Below are positions 33,018-46,100 of a DNA stretch of 64,000 nt, one piece after another. The position numbers and the translations under genes are program-made. Source of the stretch: Euglena gracilis. Lineage: Eukaryota; Euglenida; Euglenophyceae; Euglenales. The notes below the pieces were generated by a model, which was given only the letters and a program-made list of their open reading frames with translations, ran no database searches and was not told the DNA's origin. Numbering within the stretch: the first letter of the stretch is position 1; each line of letters starts with the position of its first letter. Location: contig CP154956.1 of assembly GCA_039621445.1 (NCBI GenBank), positions 69,185,649-69,249,648 of the forward strand, written 5' to 3'.

Positions 33018-33500
33018 CGCCGGCGAGGAAGGCCTGGCCTCGCAACAGCAAAGCGCGGAGCCCGAGGTGTCTCGGGCCTGTAAGGGACGTCCCAAAGAAA
33101 ACTCTGGGGGAGGGCTGACCTCGGACTCCCTCGAGGAAAACCAACATGGGGGAAGGGACACCGAGGGAGAATCACAAAGACATTGTGATGCCATGCCTTG
33201 CTCGCGGGCGGTGTTATGTGATTGTTGGGTGCGCTGGGTTAGGAGCACCCGCTTAGTGCCGCCTCGCCGGAGTTGGCTGCATTGTCTCCGACGTGGCGAC
33301 CGTGGCGCGGTCTTTTGTCCTGCCCCCCCCCCCCATCCCCTGGCACCCATCTTGTGCTGACCGAGGGCGTTTGACGATAAGTTATCTGACATGTGTGGGA
33401 GGGTCGGGCTCACAATTTCTTTGTGATTCGCTCTCTGTGTCCTTTCCTCTCTTGGGTTTTCCTTGAGTGAGTACGAGACACCTAGGGCTCCGCAAATTGC
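33018..33500. repeat. Fold-back element with ~90-130-bp inverted arms
   Basis: The block 33,057-33,188 (from GCGGAGCCCGAGGTGTC to AATCACAAAGACATTGTGA) pairs, in reverse complement and with gaps, with 33,409-33,497 (from TCACAATTTCTTTGTGATTC to ACACCTAGGGCTCCGC). The intervening 220 bp is unique. It is the clearest copy of the family also seen at 2.1-2.4, 5.2-5.5 and 36.0-37.4 kb. No ORF. Confidence 0.7.
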
Positions 33501-34115
33501 CATTGTGATGCCAGATCGTGCCCTAAAAAAGGGGGGCCAGGACATTCTTTGATAATAGGCTGCAAAAGCCTCCATTCCGTTCCACTGACCAGTTTATCAT
33601 ACTTCTTGGGCAGAAATTCCTAACTCTTTGAGTAAAACTAACTGTTGCTCTCTGGTGGAGTGGGGACCCCAAATCTTGCATGATACCCCCTGTTTGGTCA
33701 AAAATTCTTTGGTGATAGAAGCAATGGTATGTGCCTTAATGGCTTTAGGGGGGGTTTCAACGTAATTAAAAGGAGACTCCCATCTTTCACAAAGAAACGG
33801 GTTACTGCCAGAAGACAACATTGAATGAAAGGGACGGATTTGTCGGCAGTGTGAAATGGAGACAACTATCTCCCACTTGTTAATTTTTGTCCTTTACGTT
33901 TGATTTTGATGTAGGGTGCCCCTCCCCAAACGCACCGGAGGTCCTTTGGATCTGTGCTAAATCAGATGATCTGTATAAACAGAGGATATGTGAACAGAAA
34001 ACGAGTTATGTACGCAACGTACATATACCAGAAGGGCAGGGGGGACTGTGCCAGCCCCAAGAGGATTGGGAGTGTGGGAACTGGGGAAAAAAATAGGATT
34101 ACAGAAGAAGGTTTA
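33501..34115. other. No gene recognised
   Basis: A minus-strand frame of 74 codons (33,597-33,821; LTKQGVSCKIWGPHSTREQQ) has ordinary composition but no domain I can name. Confidence 0.5.
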
Positions 34116-34119
34116 GGAT

Positions 34120-34385
34120 TTACCTAAAACTCTGTCTGTGTTTTTGTTTGTAGTGGCACGCAGCATGTTCAGTTTGACTTTGGTGGTTCAGTTCTGGAAA
34201 GCATCTTCATTTGTACCAGCGCTTGGAATTGGGAAGTTGGATCACCATTAAAAGTGCCAAGGAAAGTCCCAGGTGGATGCCAGGCCCCCTGGGTGACTTG
34301 ATGGATCCCAGCCAGTGGCAGGGCATGCAGGCGCCAGGGGCCAGCCGCCAGGGGGTTGTGGGGGTTGTGAGGCCTTCCTTGGTAC
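34120..34385 (-). repeat. Dispersed coding-derived repeat, copy 2 (inverted)
   Basis: Reverse complement of 7,998-8,262 with roughly 90% identity. The minus-strand frame keeps GIHQVTQGAWHPPGTF and the terminal EPPKSN-stop. Most differences are conservative or silent, and the sequence after the stop is also conserved. Confidence 0.65.
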
Positions 34386-34389
34386 CACA

Positions 34390-35985
34390 GATTTTTGCTG
34401 TGGCTTTCACATTTTTTTTTTCAGCCAATCTTGCCGGAGATGGGTGGAATCCTCCGTGCGGTAAATTTTTCCCTTTTGACCTCCCCATGCTGGGAGCGGG
34501 CACGGCACGGTTCAGCATTTTTGGCTGGTGGAGGAGAAACTGGAATTGTCCCCCTTCCACAAATTTCAGCCCCCCTGGTGGAAATGGAGATGGAGGGGGG
34601 GAAACAAAGAGCCAAAGTTACAGGAAATTTCTGTGACGGGGAAAGGAAAAATTCACTTTTTTCACTTGAAAACTGAAAGATCCTTGGGTGAGACAACGCC
34701 TGGGTTTTACTGTGGGGAAAAATACGTGCCACTTTGTAAATGGGACCCTGCCCCCCACAATAAATTTTGCTGAAAATGCATGCCGTTGACAAAAGCTGCG
34801 GGGGAGTCTTGAGAAAATTACAGAAAATTCTGGGTCATCATCGTAATTCACGCTGAAATTGGCCAAGTTGATTGAGAAAAATCTTCTCGGGTCTTAGAAT
34901 CCTGTGGTGACCCACGAAAATCTGGTGGAAAATCACTTTTCTGAAAAATCTGTGGTGATCCTACAAATAAATTTGGCAGGAAAAATGTTTCTGCAAAATC
35001 TGCAGATTGAATGCAATGTGGTACTGAAATTCTCCAACCTGACACTTCTGAATGCCTACAATTCTTCGGGTTCTTTAGCAGCCTTAGGGCTGTGGTCGGG
35101 GGTTCTATGCTGGCACACCGTTGTCGTGTGTTATGTGTCCGCAGCTTCTATACCGCGCGCAGCTTCAATTCCGCGCAGCTTCAACCAAGTCTTTGTTGTG
35201 ACTTCAGCTTCAATCTTCTTTCTTGTCTTCCTTCTTTGTCTTTCTTGTGCTTCAGCTGCCTGGCGGGCCTCGCTCTGGCCGGAGGATCCGGGTAAGACCT
35301 CAATGTTTGGTTTGGCCCGGCTGCTTTTGGCTTGCAGCCCTCCGGCCTCGGCTTTGGGTTGGCCCGCCTGGCTCCCCTCTTTGACTTCCTTGTTCTTCTT
35401 GGGTTTGGTTTTTCATTGAAATCCTTTGTTTTTTGAATTTGAAAATTCTTTGATTTTCGCATTCCTTGCAAAGCACAACAACGTCCTTGACTTCAATTTT
35501 TTGTTTTGATTGTGCGATCACATGCACAAGAAGCCTGTGTGTGAGATTGGGTTTAGAATTGGTGGGTTCGAGTGGGGACTTTCTTACGTTAATTAGGGAA
35601 AATGGAAAATCCTACTGTGGAAGATTGGTCGGCCGGTCTTGAAAACTTCAAACAATCAACCCTGCAAGGTCAAAAATTGAGTTCAGCCTTCAAGCCGAAC
35701 CACGATAGTCTTTTCCCTAGGCTAAATTTGACTGAAAACCAAAAAAATGGTATGTCAGTGGTTTTCGGCCCCACTAAGGCAAATTTTGCCAATTTTTGGG
35801 TTGGGACCCCTTTGAAATTTCTCCGCCGCGTCTACCGTCGTTATTAAGCTGGCCAGCAACTTCTTCCGCCAGATGGAAACCAGCACCGGCAAAAGCGGCA
35901 CTAAGGGGGCAATGCCTGGCCGTCCCAAAAACATTCACCTTCAAAAATACGGTAAAGTCAGTTACAGGACTTGACCTAGGTGTCG
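34390..35985. other. No gene recognised; two weak ORFs
   Basis: ORFs at 34,904-35,419 (171 codons, Ser/Ala/Leu-rich, with an internal repeat AASIPRAASIPRSF) and 35,602-35,847 (81 codons, MENPTVEDWSAGLENF start) are open on the plus strand. Neither has a recognisable domain. The second lies directly upstream of fold-back repeat copies and could be the start of a retroelement ORF. Confidence 0.4.
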
Positions 35986-35989
35986 GGGG

Positions 35990-36290
35990 AAAGGGGGTTC
36001 GGCATGACCTCACAAGGGCAAAGTGCCGCAAGCCTCGTACTTCCGCTTGGCAAACGGACCAGGGAGGAAGGGCCACTGAGGCCGAAGCAAACATACCTTG
36101 CGAGCAAGGCATGGCCCCACAAGGGCAAAGTGCAGCGCCCGAGGTGTCACGCACATTATTTGTTTGTTTCTGCTGTAGGTATATTTTTCGGCGCTGACTT
36201 TGAAAATGATTTCGGACTCTCACGACAAAGGAAGGGGGAGGAAGGGACCAAGAGGGCGAAGCACAAGAATATGGTGAGCCTTGAGATTTT
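35990..36290. repeat. Fold-back family, clustered copies
   Basis: At 35,998-36,040 and 36,098-36,150 the GCATGGCC(T/C)CACAAGGGCAA and GCCCGAGGTGTC blocks occur in plus orientation. At 36,215-36,285 the GGGCGAAGCACAAGA block follows. Confidence 0.6.
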
Positions 36291-36840
36291 GCTTCTTCCC
36301 CTGAACTCCATTGGTCTTTTGATTTTGAATATAATGGCCTCCACTGGCCTTTCGTCTTTGAAGGGGTGGCTGCTTGCTGCGTTGATGGGCAGCTGTGGAG
36401 TAAGTTGGACATGCCTTTCCCCAGTGGCAGTTTTGAAGCATGAGCTTCTGGCTTCCATAGCCTTGAAGGTGGGCTCCATGCCCTGTTGAATGGTGGCTGC
36501 CATAGCTTTCAAGAAAAGGGCTTCCATCCCCTGGAGGCGGTCCATTTTTTCTTGGAATATCCCCCTGGGTGGGGGGTGGGGATGTGAAAAAGGGGGGCGG
36601 GGTAGTCTGCCAGACCTGTCTCCCCATTTCCTTCTCACAATCTCTCCATCTGGGGTGTCGACTGCTGGTATCTTTGTCTCCTCGACTTTCTGGCCACCAC
36701 TGTCCAGGGACAATGGCCGTTGGTGAACTGAGCTTTCTGGGGGCTGGAGGATGGAGGGGTTGCGGCGGCCACGGGCTGGCGATCTGCTCCTGCCCCGGCA
36801 TGCTCTCCATCGCCTGCTGCTCCTCCACTCTTGTCCACTT
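36156..36840 (-). pseudogene. Degenerate gag/ORF1-like fragment
   Basis: Minus-strand frames, both open for 185-200 codons, contain GHCPWTVVARKSRRQRYQ near 36,690-36,730, then MDRLQGMEALFLKAMAATIQ and QGMEPTFKAMEA. The same order occurs on the plus strand at 5.8-6.3 kb. The overlap with the fold-back repeats and the frame ambiguity show it is a decayed copy. Function unknown beyond the resemblance to basic RNA-binding ORF1/gag proteins. Confidence 0.45.
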
Positions 36841-37034
36841 ACTGTTTCTTCGTTAAATTTCCTTTTGATTCATCTTGACCGCTTGGTTCCTTGCCGGCTG
36901 CTTCGGCGCCTGCTGGCACCCCATCTTCTCCAGCTCAGCTGCCTTCGCTGGGGTTCTTGTGTGCTGCGCTTGGAAGCTGGCGACCAGGTGTGTTGCATCT
37001 TTCATGGAAATAAAAAAAATTCCTCGGCCAATTT

Positions 37035-37400
37035 CTCGGACTCTCACGACAGAAGAAGGGGGAGGAAGGGACCAAGAGGGCGAAGCACAAGACGGTGGTC
37101 CTCCTTGTTGCCGGCAAGGAGAGCAGGACGCCACCTCACCATCGCGCAGTGAAGAGCCCGATTTGTCTTTTATCGTCTGAACTGCGCTTCCGCTTCCCGG
37201 TGGATTATTCGACGGTAAAGAACGTTTTGGAGCTCGTGTAGTTGAAATTCTTTGCCTTTTTGGGCGACGGGAAGAATTAGAATCAGCCAACTCCGGAAAC
37301 AAAACAGCAGAAGCCCCCCCATGCACACAAACACACCAGAACAGCAGCCGGCAAGGAAAGCAGGACCTCACCAGCTCGCAGTGCGGAACATGAATGGTCA
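37035..37400. repeat. Fold-back family, further copies
   Basis: The block at 37,040-37,110 has ACCAAGAGGGCGAAGCACAA. Blocks at 37,105-37,150 and 37,342-37,395 have CCGGCAAGGA(A/G)AGCAGGAC followed by TCGC(A)GCAGTG-type words. They belong to the same family as 2.1 and 33.0 kb. Confidence 0.55.
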
Positions 37401-37768
37401 AGTCCCTGAGGACCGTGTTCAGTTGATTTTTAAAAAATATTTGGGGTCCGCCAGCAAAATGTCGTAACACCCCTGCATAGCCCTTTTTCTCCAGAGTTTT
37501 CGAAAATTTTCACGCCCCCATGAAAAATTGGGGGCATGATATTCTGCCCTGATCATCCTGCCAGGAATTCCAGGTCTGCCCCCCGCCTGGTATCTCAGAA
37601 AAAGCCCCAGGGCCTGGCTAACTGGGTGTCCCCCCTAGCTCGCAAAGCCTGTAAAGGTGCCACAGCATATACTTCCTCGAACAAGAACAATTGCAGGAGT
37701 GCATTTTACAACATCACCGCCAAGAGGTTTACCCAGCGGTGGGAACAGGTGTGAGATGAGGGGAGAGC
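37401..37768. other. Likely 3' flank or 3' UTR of the B'' gene
   Basis: No ORF with a known domain. Lies immediately downstream of the stop codon of the minus-strand phosphatase-subunit gene. No clear AATAAA on the minus strand was identified. Confidence 0.35.
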
Positions 37769-37883
37769 TCATATGGTTGGGTTCCATTCGTGCCCATCTG
37801 CACCACCGTCTCCATAATCATCGCTCTGCTCTGCTTCCATGGCCATCCTATCATACTCGATGCGGGCGAAGCGGTCCCAATCC
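37769..37883 (-). CDS. PPP2R3: B'' exon L (terminal)
   Basis: Follows an acceptor TTTTTGCAG. Reads [20 protein letters not shown], then an acidic/Gly tail [17 protein letters not shown] and TGA. WDRFA-x-x-EY is the conserved C-terminal signature of B'' proteins. It starts in phase 2, so the preceding exon must supply two bases of the first codon. Confidence 0.9.
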
Positions 37884-40800
37884 CTGCAAAAAGATTCACA
37901 ACCTGCCAAACTGGTGACACCAGAATATTGTCGCAAAATAGAATTGAGACTGCACAATAAGAACACAAATGTGCTGCATGACAAATACAACGTTCCTCGA
38001 ACCTCCTTTGGCACATCCCATGGCGGCCACACCCATAGATTCATTTAGTGACCCATCCGGGGGGTACTTTTCCCCAAGGCCCAAACCCACCACCCACTCC
38101 GTTTCGAAAAACCACCCACCCATGCCCCAAAAGATTTCTGGTCAGGCCTTTGGAATGCGCGAAAGTCTGCCCCCCCCCCCCCCGCCAAAGACCCACGGGT
38201 CCCAGCATACGCAGGGCCGACCATCAAACAGGTTGCAGTGTCTGTCCTGTCCATTCTTTCAATTGCTATGGCCCTCCTTGAATGGGGGGGCGGGCACGGC
38301 CGTATGGGAAGGCCTGTGGCCATGGTGGTGGGGTGACTGCCCACCCACCATGGCACCGCGCGCGGAAAAAAATTGAGGAAACCACAAAGAAATTTTGACC
38401 TGGAAACATTTCCTTCGATTTTGCTTCATTTCCGAGATATTTTGGAGGCATCCATTTTTTGACGAAAACAGCCCAAAATGGCCAAGAAATGGCTAAAAGT
38501 GGCCGGAAAATGGCCGTAACTCAGGCACAAAGAGTTGAGAAAAAAGCTAACTATGGCATTCCCAGGGCTTCGGTTCTGGTTCAGTTCTCCGGACAGTTGA
38601 ACAACTTTTGGAAAAAAAGATTTTTTGACCAAAAGCAAACAAACAAACAGAACCAAAAACACCAAAATGTCGGTTCGGGCTGCAAAATGGAGCCGGAACA
38701 GGGGCCAGGCCTGTCAGCGGCCAATATGGCACACCGGGGCGACAGAGGGTGTCAACGGGCCCTGCTTTGACTCAGCCGTTTCAGGGCCATTTCGAGGTCA
38801 AAAAATCAAGATTTTCAAACTACCTCCAAAATGGTGGCCAATCAAAGCACTGGGGACCTAACACCCCGTACAGACCTCCAGGGCCGCTGGGCTGCTGCCT
38901 GGCAGGCACCATCAAGCTGGTAAAGACTACACAACACCTGGTCCCCCCCTGGACTGGACTGGACTGGAGAGCCCAGCTTTTTTATCGAACCGATGGTCCG
39001 CCCCCTCCCCCAATAAGCTTTCCCGCATTTCTGTGAAAGGTGGGATTTGGAAAGCTGGGATCCAATTGCTCACGACTGGAAAACAAAATTCGGAATGGGT
39101 CCAGGGTCATGGCAATAATCCACGTTCTCACGACCACCAAGGGGAGGGGGTTTCTACATTTTCCCTGATGGTGAGCTTCGCTCGACAAGAGCTCAGCTCC
39201 CACCTAAACAGTGAATGGATGGTCCGGGTGACCAATTTTCTGCCCAGAGCTGAAAAAATTTGCCTCCCAAAATCGACTGAAAATGCCATTTTTGGGCACT
39301 TGTTGGGAAAATTTTCATCAAAAACGCAAAAAAAAAAAGTTCCGGCGCCAAGTGCTGGAAAGCAAAATTTGATCTTGTGGGGGGTCCTGGGTTCCCCCCC
39401 CCCCAGGGTTGGTCCGGACTCCCCTTTGGCAGTTCCGTATATTGGCATTCCGTGTACCCTCCTTATATCCAACCATGGACCCTGCCCACCCCCAGCAGAC
39501 AGGGACTGCGACCACTCAGCCACCACCCATTGGCTCCCATACAGCCCTGGGGGGGGGGAGGGCTGTACGGGAAAGCCCTGAAAAATTCTTCTGTACTTTG
39601 AGCCAGGTTTTACCCCAAGTCCGGACTTTTGTCATTTTGAATCCTTTTGCCCAATGTATCTCATAATTTTAGAGCCAGAATGTTCCCAAATTGCAATTTA
39701 CAAACATTGTTTTTTGATATGTTTGCTGCACCCGACCCCAAAATTTGCAAGACTGCCTTATTGTGCATTTTGTGTGTTTTTGTGTGTTGCGCTTTTTGAG
39801 GGTCATGTTGCAGCCCAGGGGCAGGCTGTATGGGATCCCCGCAACTCTATGGGTGGTGGGTGGGGGGGTCGACCCCCCTCCCACCAGGCCTTCCCGTATT
39901 ATTGGGGGAGCCGATTTTTAGGTCAAATTTTCTTCGGCGCCGAAGGGATTTTCTTTGAGTGGGTGCCATGGTGGGTGGGGGGGGGTGGACCCCACCCCAC
40001 CTCCTGGGTGGGGGTCGACCCCCCATCCAAAATCAAAATCATTCCCAGCAGAAATTGGCAGAGATTGAAAATTTTGTTTGACATTTGCATTTTTTTTTGT
40101 TGAAAGACGTCACAGAAATTTCTTTCTTGGTGCTTTAAATGAGAAATGTTTTCTGGAAGAGCAAAACTTGACACACACTGAAGAAGCGCAGGGAATTACG
40201 CTTTCCATTTTTGTATTGCCTGCATATTTCAAGGTACCCCCCCCCAGTCGTATGAGGTCGTACGACTAGGGGGGGGGTACGTTGTTGCATCCTTGAAAAA
40301 TTGCTGTAAAAAACAAAAAGCAAACCTTAAAAAAAACATTGATTTTCTTGAAATAGAAAAACACAGAAAACTTAAATGGCTGGGAATGCACTTTTCTCGT
40401 TGAGTAACAAAATTTTGGCAGTTTTGGTGAAAATGTGCATCCGCACATTTTGGAAGCGGAGTGCGAATGTGCTGATTCCAACTCGCGTAACTGGAAAGCT
40501 CCAATATTACTGCGGCCGAGAACCCATACTTCGTTTTGCAGAATCGGCCCCCAACGGCCAAAGAAGAGAGCCAGACAACCAGAGAGAGCGAGCGGACCTC
40601 CTGCCATTCCGCCACGACCCTCCGTCCCCCGCCCCGGTGGGAGATTCGCGTGGTTTAGGAGAACGGTGTGTAGGGGTTGTGTGACTGGGATGTGCATGTT
40701 GTATGGGGGGAGGGGGACACGGCACGCTGGGCCAGGCCGGGCCTCTGGCCCACGGGGCCTGAAGAGCCTCTGCACGAGCCCTGAACCCTCCCAACCCTGC

Positions 40801-43108
40801 GCCCCGGCGCCCCCCCCACGCCTGCCGTTGTACGCCCCGGCCCTGCCCCTGCATCACACTCAGGACCGGGACCAAAGGGAAGGGAAAGGCAGCCCAAGGA
40901 AGGGAGAGGTGCCTGGAGGAAATGCTGCCAAAACAAACAAAAGGGGGACAGGGGGAGGGGGTGAGCGCACCTGGCAAGGCCTCATTGGACAAGGGTTGCT
41001 CCCCCAAAAACAGCGTTTTGTGCCGCATCGCTTTCACTTGACGAGGTGTTTCTCTCCGCCAGCGGAGATCAAAAACAGGTCCTATAAAAGCTTGTAAAAT
41101 GGAATTATCCAAAAATTACTCGGACGTCAGAGGTCGTGGTGAGCCCCCCCCCAAATATAAACCCCCCCGGTTTTATATTTGGATGGAAAATCAAGGGGCA
41201 GTTTTATATGGCAAGACTAACTCACTGCCCCCCCGGGGGGGGGGGAGGGCCCAGTAGTTCAACCTGGGGGTGGGGGTCCCACTTCTTTCACCAACTCCAA
41301 ATTTTGGTTTTCGCGCCCCGATTCGCCGTATTTCCGTTTATTACGGGATTAGGGTTGGGGTTAAAACAAGGAATAGGATTCGGGTTACGATTTAGGAAAA
41401 AAGTTAGGCCGAAATCGGGTCGAAATTCAGGTACAAAATTGTCTCGGAAATTCGGCCCAAATCCGGCCGGAATTTGGCCCCATCTCCTAATTTCCCCCAA
41501 CCCTCACCCTCACCCTGAACCCTAACCCCACCCCCGAACCCTAACCCTAACCCTATTCCTGAAAATAACCCCAAAATATCCCCGCCGGCGGGAAAAGTTT
41601 CCGGCGGTAGATCGGGGTTTCCCCAGGGAAAAGCAAGGGGGGGCCCAGTAGTTTTACCTGGGCGGCCGAAGTCCCCGGTAGGTACAACAACTGGGCCCTC
41701 CCCCCCGGGGGGGGGGGGATCAGTCTTGCCTTATATTTGGGGGGGGTTCATATTTGGTCGGAAAAATCAACTTCCAGTAGTCACTTTTTCGGTCCAAAAT
41801 CACAAATACACCCCCCCCTTGGGGGTCCGAAAATTCAACTTTTCGGGCGAAAGAACAATTTTCACACGTTCTTGGTAAAAATTGATCCCAAATCTGCCAA
41901 AAATCACAATTTCAGGAGAGATTTTGTCCATTTGTTTCCTCCTGGCGCGAAGCGCCGGAGGGGGGTTTTATATTCGGGCGGGATTTCAAGGTCCTCAGGG
42001 GGGTTTTATATTTGGGGGGGTTTGTATTTGGGGGTGGTTTTATATTTGGGGGGGGTTACGTGCTCCAAATTGCTCATCTTGGCTTGCCGGGTGTTCCGCC
42101 CCGTAAAATGATGGCGACACAGTAGGTCAATAAAAAACATGCGCAACCGTGCAAAAAATTATCAAAGTGAAAAGTGGATTTCTGGCGGTCTAAGAAACAA
42201 AACACACAAAATGCCTTTGCGCCCCCCCCCAGAAAATCTGGGAAACCAAAGACGGCAGGCCATACGTCTTCTCTAGAGAGTTCTGCTTCTCAGCATGGGC
42301 CAGGAGCAGAGGTTTTTGGGATCTGGGGACGGGGCCACCCACCAGACTGTTGGGGTCCAAAAATTTCAGCGATTTGCCACAAATAAAGAAATGGACAACC
42401 AATCCCCGGGTGGGAAAATCCCTCCTCAGTCACCAACCTTTTAAAAAAAATCTCTGGCCTGGAAAGGGTCCCTCTGCTCGAAGGCGATGAACTTGTTGAG
42501 GTTGAAGAGCACATTGAAGAAGATGCCGCTGGTGGGGCATGCCTTGATGTCCGAGAGGCGGATATGCTTGGGGTCCCGCGGGTTGATCATGTCGATCCTG
42601 TGAAGGACGTTCAGGACAGGCTGCCTTTTAAAAAAAAATTCAGGGTGACTTGCGCTATGGGTGTCTGCTCACAGCAGGCGCCCCCCCCCCCCCCCGAGGG
42701 TCAGCTTGGGTCCCCCCAAACCGTGGCGTCTTCGGGGGGTGTGCCTCGTACCTGACCCCCCCACACAGGGGTCGAAAATGCCCAACCCATCTGTCTGCCA
42801 GCATCCAGCCCCGGGGGGCCGTGACCTGAAGAAGCCACAGCAGAAATTGGGACAAACATGGATCCGGCAAAAACATAACTTGGGGCATACATCTGGCAAA
42901 GAATGTCATCAAAGAGGATCTGCTCCGTCAAGAAGCTCTCCATCCGCTTTCGTTGCTCGGCGTAGAAGAAATCCATCTCATATCCACTAATGATCTGTGA
43001 GGGCGTGATGAGTGAGCAATGGTTCAAAGACAAGGGCCCACCACAGGGGGAAAGCGTCCATGCGCATCCATCCATGCATGCCATCTCTCATCCATCCATT
43101 CATCGACC

Positions 43109-43169
<61 letters not shown>

Positions 43170-46100
43170 TTTTTGTTCCTTTCCTCGGGGGCAAACCCAC
43201 TCACCCACTTGAAACCCCGCAAATGGGTGGGGTCGCACAGGTGATAAATGAATCTACGGTCCAGGGGTCGACTCGAAGAATTTTTTTCCTCTGATACTGT
43301 GCATCGAGGTGAAAATAAAGTTTTAAAACGTTTCTTGTTCCAAAAAAAAATGGTCAAAAGGGGCATTTTTTGACCAGGTTTGGGGTCCAAAATAAATTTT
43401 TGGTGCTTTGCACCGGTTACTGGAAAAAGAATTCCACTAGGATGTGGGGGGGGGAGGTCGACCTCCCCACCCAAAAAAACACCCGAGCAAAAATCCCTTC
43501 CTCCTTCGGCACCAAAGGAATTTTCGAACAAAAAATTGGCACTCCCCGGAAAATCCCACCCACCAGGATGGGGGTGGCGGGGTCATCCCCCCAACCCCCA
43601 CGGTGTTTCAGGGATTCCCGTACAGCCCTGCCTGGCGCTGTTGTCAGGCAGAAAATGCGGCAGTATGCAGGGTTGTTGGTGCCTTTTTTCACACATCTTA
43701 AAACCATTTTTTTCATTTCCTGGGGGTGAAACTCGGGGGAAACACCAATTTCCCCGGATTTCACCACCAAAAACTGGTGGCAATCCACAAACGGAGGGCC
43801 AGCATGTCATCAGCCTGGACATGAACCATACATTTTTTACCGACCCCCCCCCCCCGGGGGTCACTCCACTTTTCGAAAAACCAGTCAGTCACTTTTGGGG
43901 GGGGGGGAACCAGTCAGTCACTACCCCCCCGGGGGGGGGGGTCGGCCACTCTGGAATCCAGAAAAAAATTGACCAAAAACATGAAAAAAAAGGCCAAAGA
44001 AATTTTTCCGGTGCCTTCGGAGCCGGGTCACTTCAGTGGTTTTTTGCCGACCCCCCCCCCAAGGGGAGGGGATCTGGGCCAAAAACCAGTCAGTCACTCC
44101 GAAAAAAACCAGTCACCCACCCCCGGGGGGGGGGGGTCGGCCAGTGCTTAAGCAATTGTCTGACCTGAACCCAGGAAATCAAAAAAAAATCGGAAACACG
44201 TGCAGCAAGATCAAGAGCTTTTCATCACTAACATTTGAAATAAATTTGGAAGATTTTTGGACAGATCTCAAACCCAAGTGCTAAAAAAATTTTCAAAAAT
44301 GGGGGTCCAGTATGTCCTTTGTTGTGAAACATGATGGTTTTCAATAATCCTCGGGTGGATGGAATTTCTGGCCAAATACGGAAACCCCTGGGGCCTTGAA
44401 ATTCACCCAAATAAAACCAAAGACTAGACTTGGGGGCTGCTGGTGACTGTGACTTCAGGTGGGATTGCAGAACCTCCCCCCCCCAAATACCCCCCCCCAT
44501 TTACACCGATGGGTCGGTATATCACTTTCACAATTCTTGACATCCCGGGAGGGTGAATATAAAGGGGGAGGGTCGGTTTAAATAGATTTCTTCTGGTTTT
44601 CCGGGGAGGGGGGGGCGGTCGATGTAACTGGGGGAGTAAACAGAGTATCAGTCTAAATGGGGTGGGGGGGTTATGAAAACCCTTGGTGGCTGATCGTTTC
44701 CGTTTTGAATGCACTGGTGGAGGAAATGGGACAGATGACTTCTTTCTTTGCATTTGAGAAACAGGTGGCGGACCCCATCCTGATCCAGGTCGACACATTT
44801 GAACCAGTACGTGAGGCTGGTCTCACTGGTCTTGTCTTCCTCAGACAAACAAAACCCTGAGGAGAGGAAACATCGGAGCAATGCACACTGACATATATGA
44901 ACTTGCAGATGCAATATAATATGTTAAATGCATATTTATACATGATTCAATATTTGTTTCATTTATGTATTCATATTTAATAAAACTCACAATTCCAATA
45001 TTTTCAGAAAGAATGCAAAACAGTGGCACCCATCTTGAAAAAGCAAACACAAAAACTCCAATGCCCAGCAACAAATGGATCGTAGACCTAGATACCAGCA
45101 GAATTTTTTTTCAGAGAAATGTGCAAACAAAAAAACCCAACAAAACACAAGGAAATTTCCAACCCAATTTCTGGTACCATGTTTTTGCGCAAAGGCCAAG
45201 GGACAAGGTGAGCGTTTTTTTTTTTTGACTAAGTTTCCCTTTTCAAGTCAAAGACACCCCATAAACACCATTTTTTCAATTTTTGATTGGAATTCTTGAA
45301 TTCCTTCGGTTGATGGTTTGACCCTCTGACAGAAACCCTGAGGACGTCGGAGAGGCGACAAAACTTTTTAAAAAAAACGGCCTTTGTTTCACGCCACAAA
45401 AAAACCTGTATTTTTTGTCTCCCCCACTGCAGTTCTAATTTGTTGCGTATCCCCCCACTGCACTCTGCCAAAAGGAAATCAAGCAACAGATAGCGAATTT
45501 CTTTCTCAAATAAGTGTCAGATAAACTAAATATATTTAACTGGGCCTAAAAACTACAGCAATTGATATTGGCACACTGAATTTCCAACCGTAGAACAACA
45601 GAATGGCAAGCATACAGGTGAAATCCTCGTAATTCATCTTGTCTGGCTTATCAGAGGACAGTGGGCGAGGGACACCTGTAATGAACCATGACGCTCAATT
45701 TCACCAAAAGACCAACGTAAAATAAATAATAAATATAATATAAATAAATAAATAATAAATAATAAATAATAAATAATAAATAAACATAAACAAAATCATC
45801 ACAATTGCCCTATGCCTCGTATAATTTTGAGGAATAAAAACCTTCATTCAAAATTAATGGAAAAAAAAGAATAACATATGGATGGGAGCTGAAATTCTCA
45901 ATTCATAATTCCCAGTGAACCTTTTTTGTGAGTTCTAAACTGAATCCTAGGGGGATCAGTGATCCTGTCGAGGGAGGTGCACAAGACTGTGCCAACTGGC
46001 CACATTCAGCATTCAGCAGGGTGGGCGGGGGAAAAAAAAACAAAGCACGCACCCTTGAAGATGATATCCACCACAGTCTCAGTTAGAGAGTAGTTGTTGT

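Noticed and set aside
43600-43640. TIR pair with 39,558-39,582 (CCCGTACAGCCCTG words)
   Set aside because: The words face the right way for a family terminus, but partners and target duplications could not be found, so no element was called.
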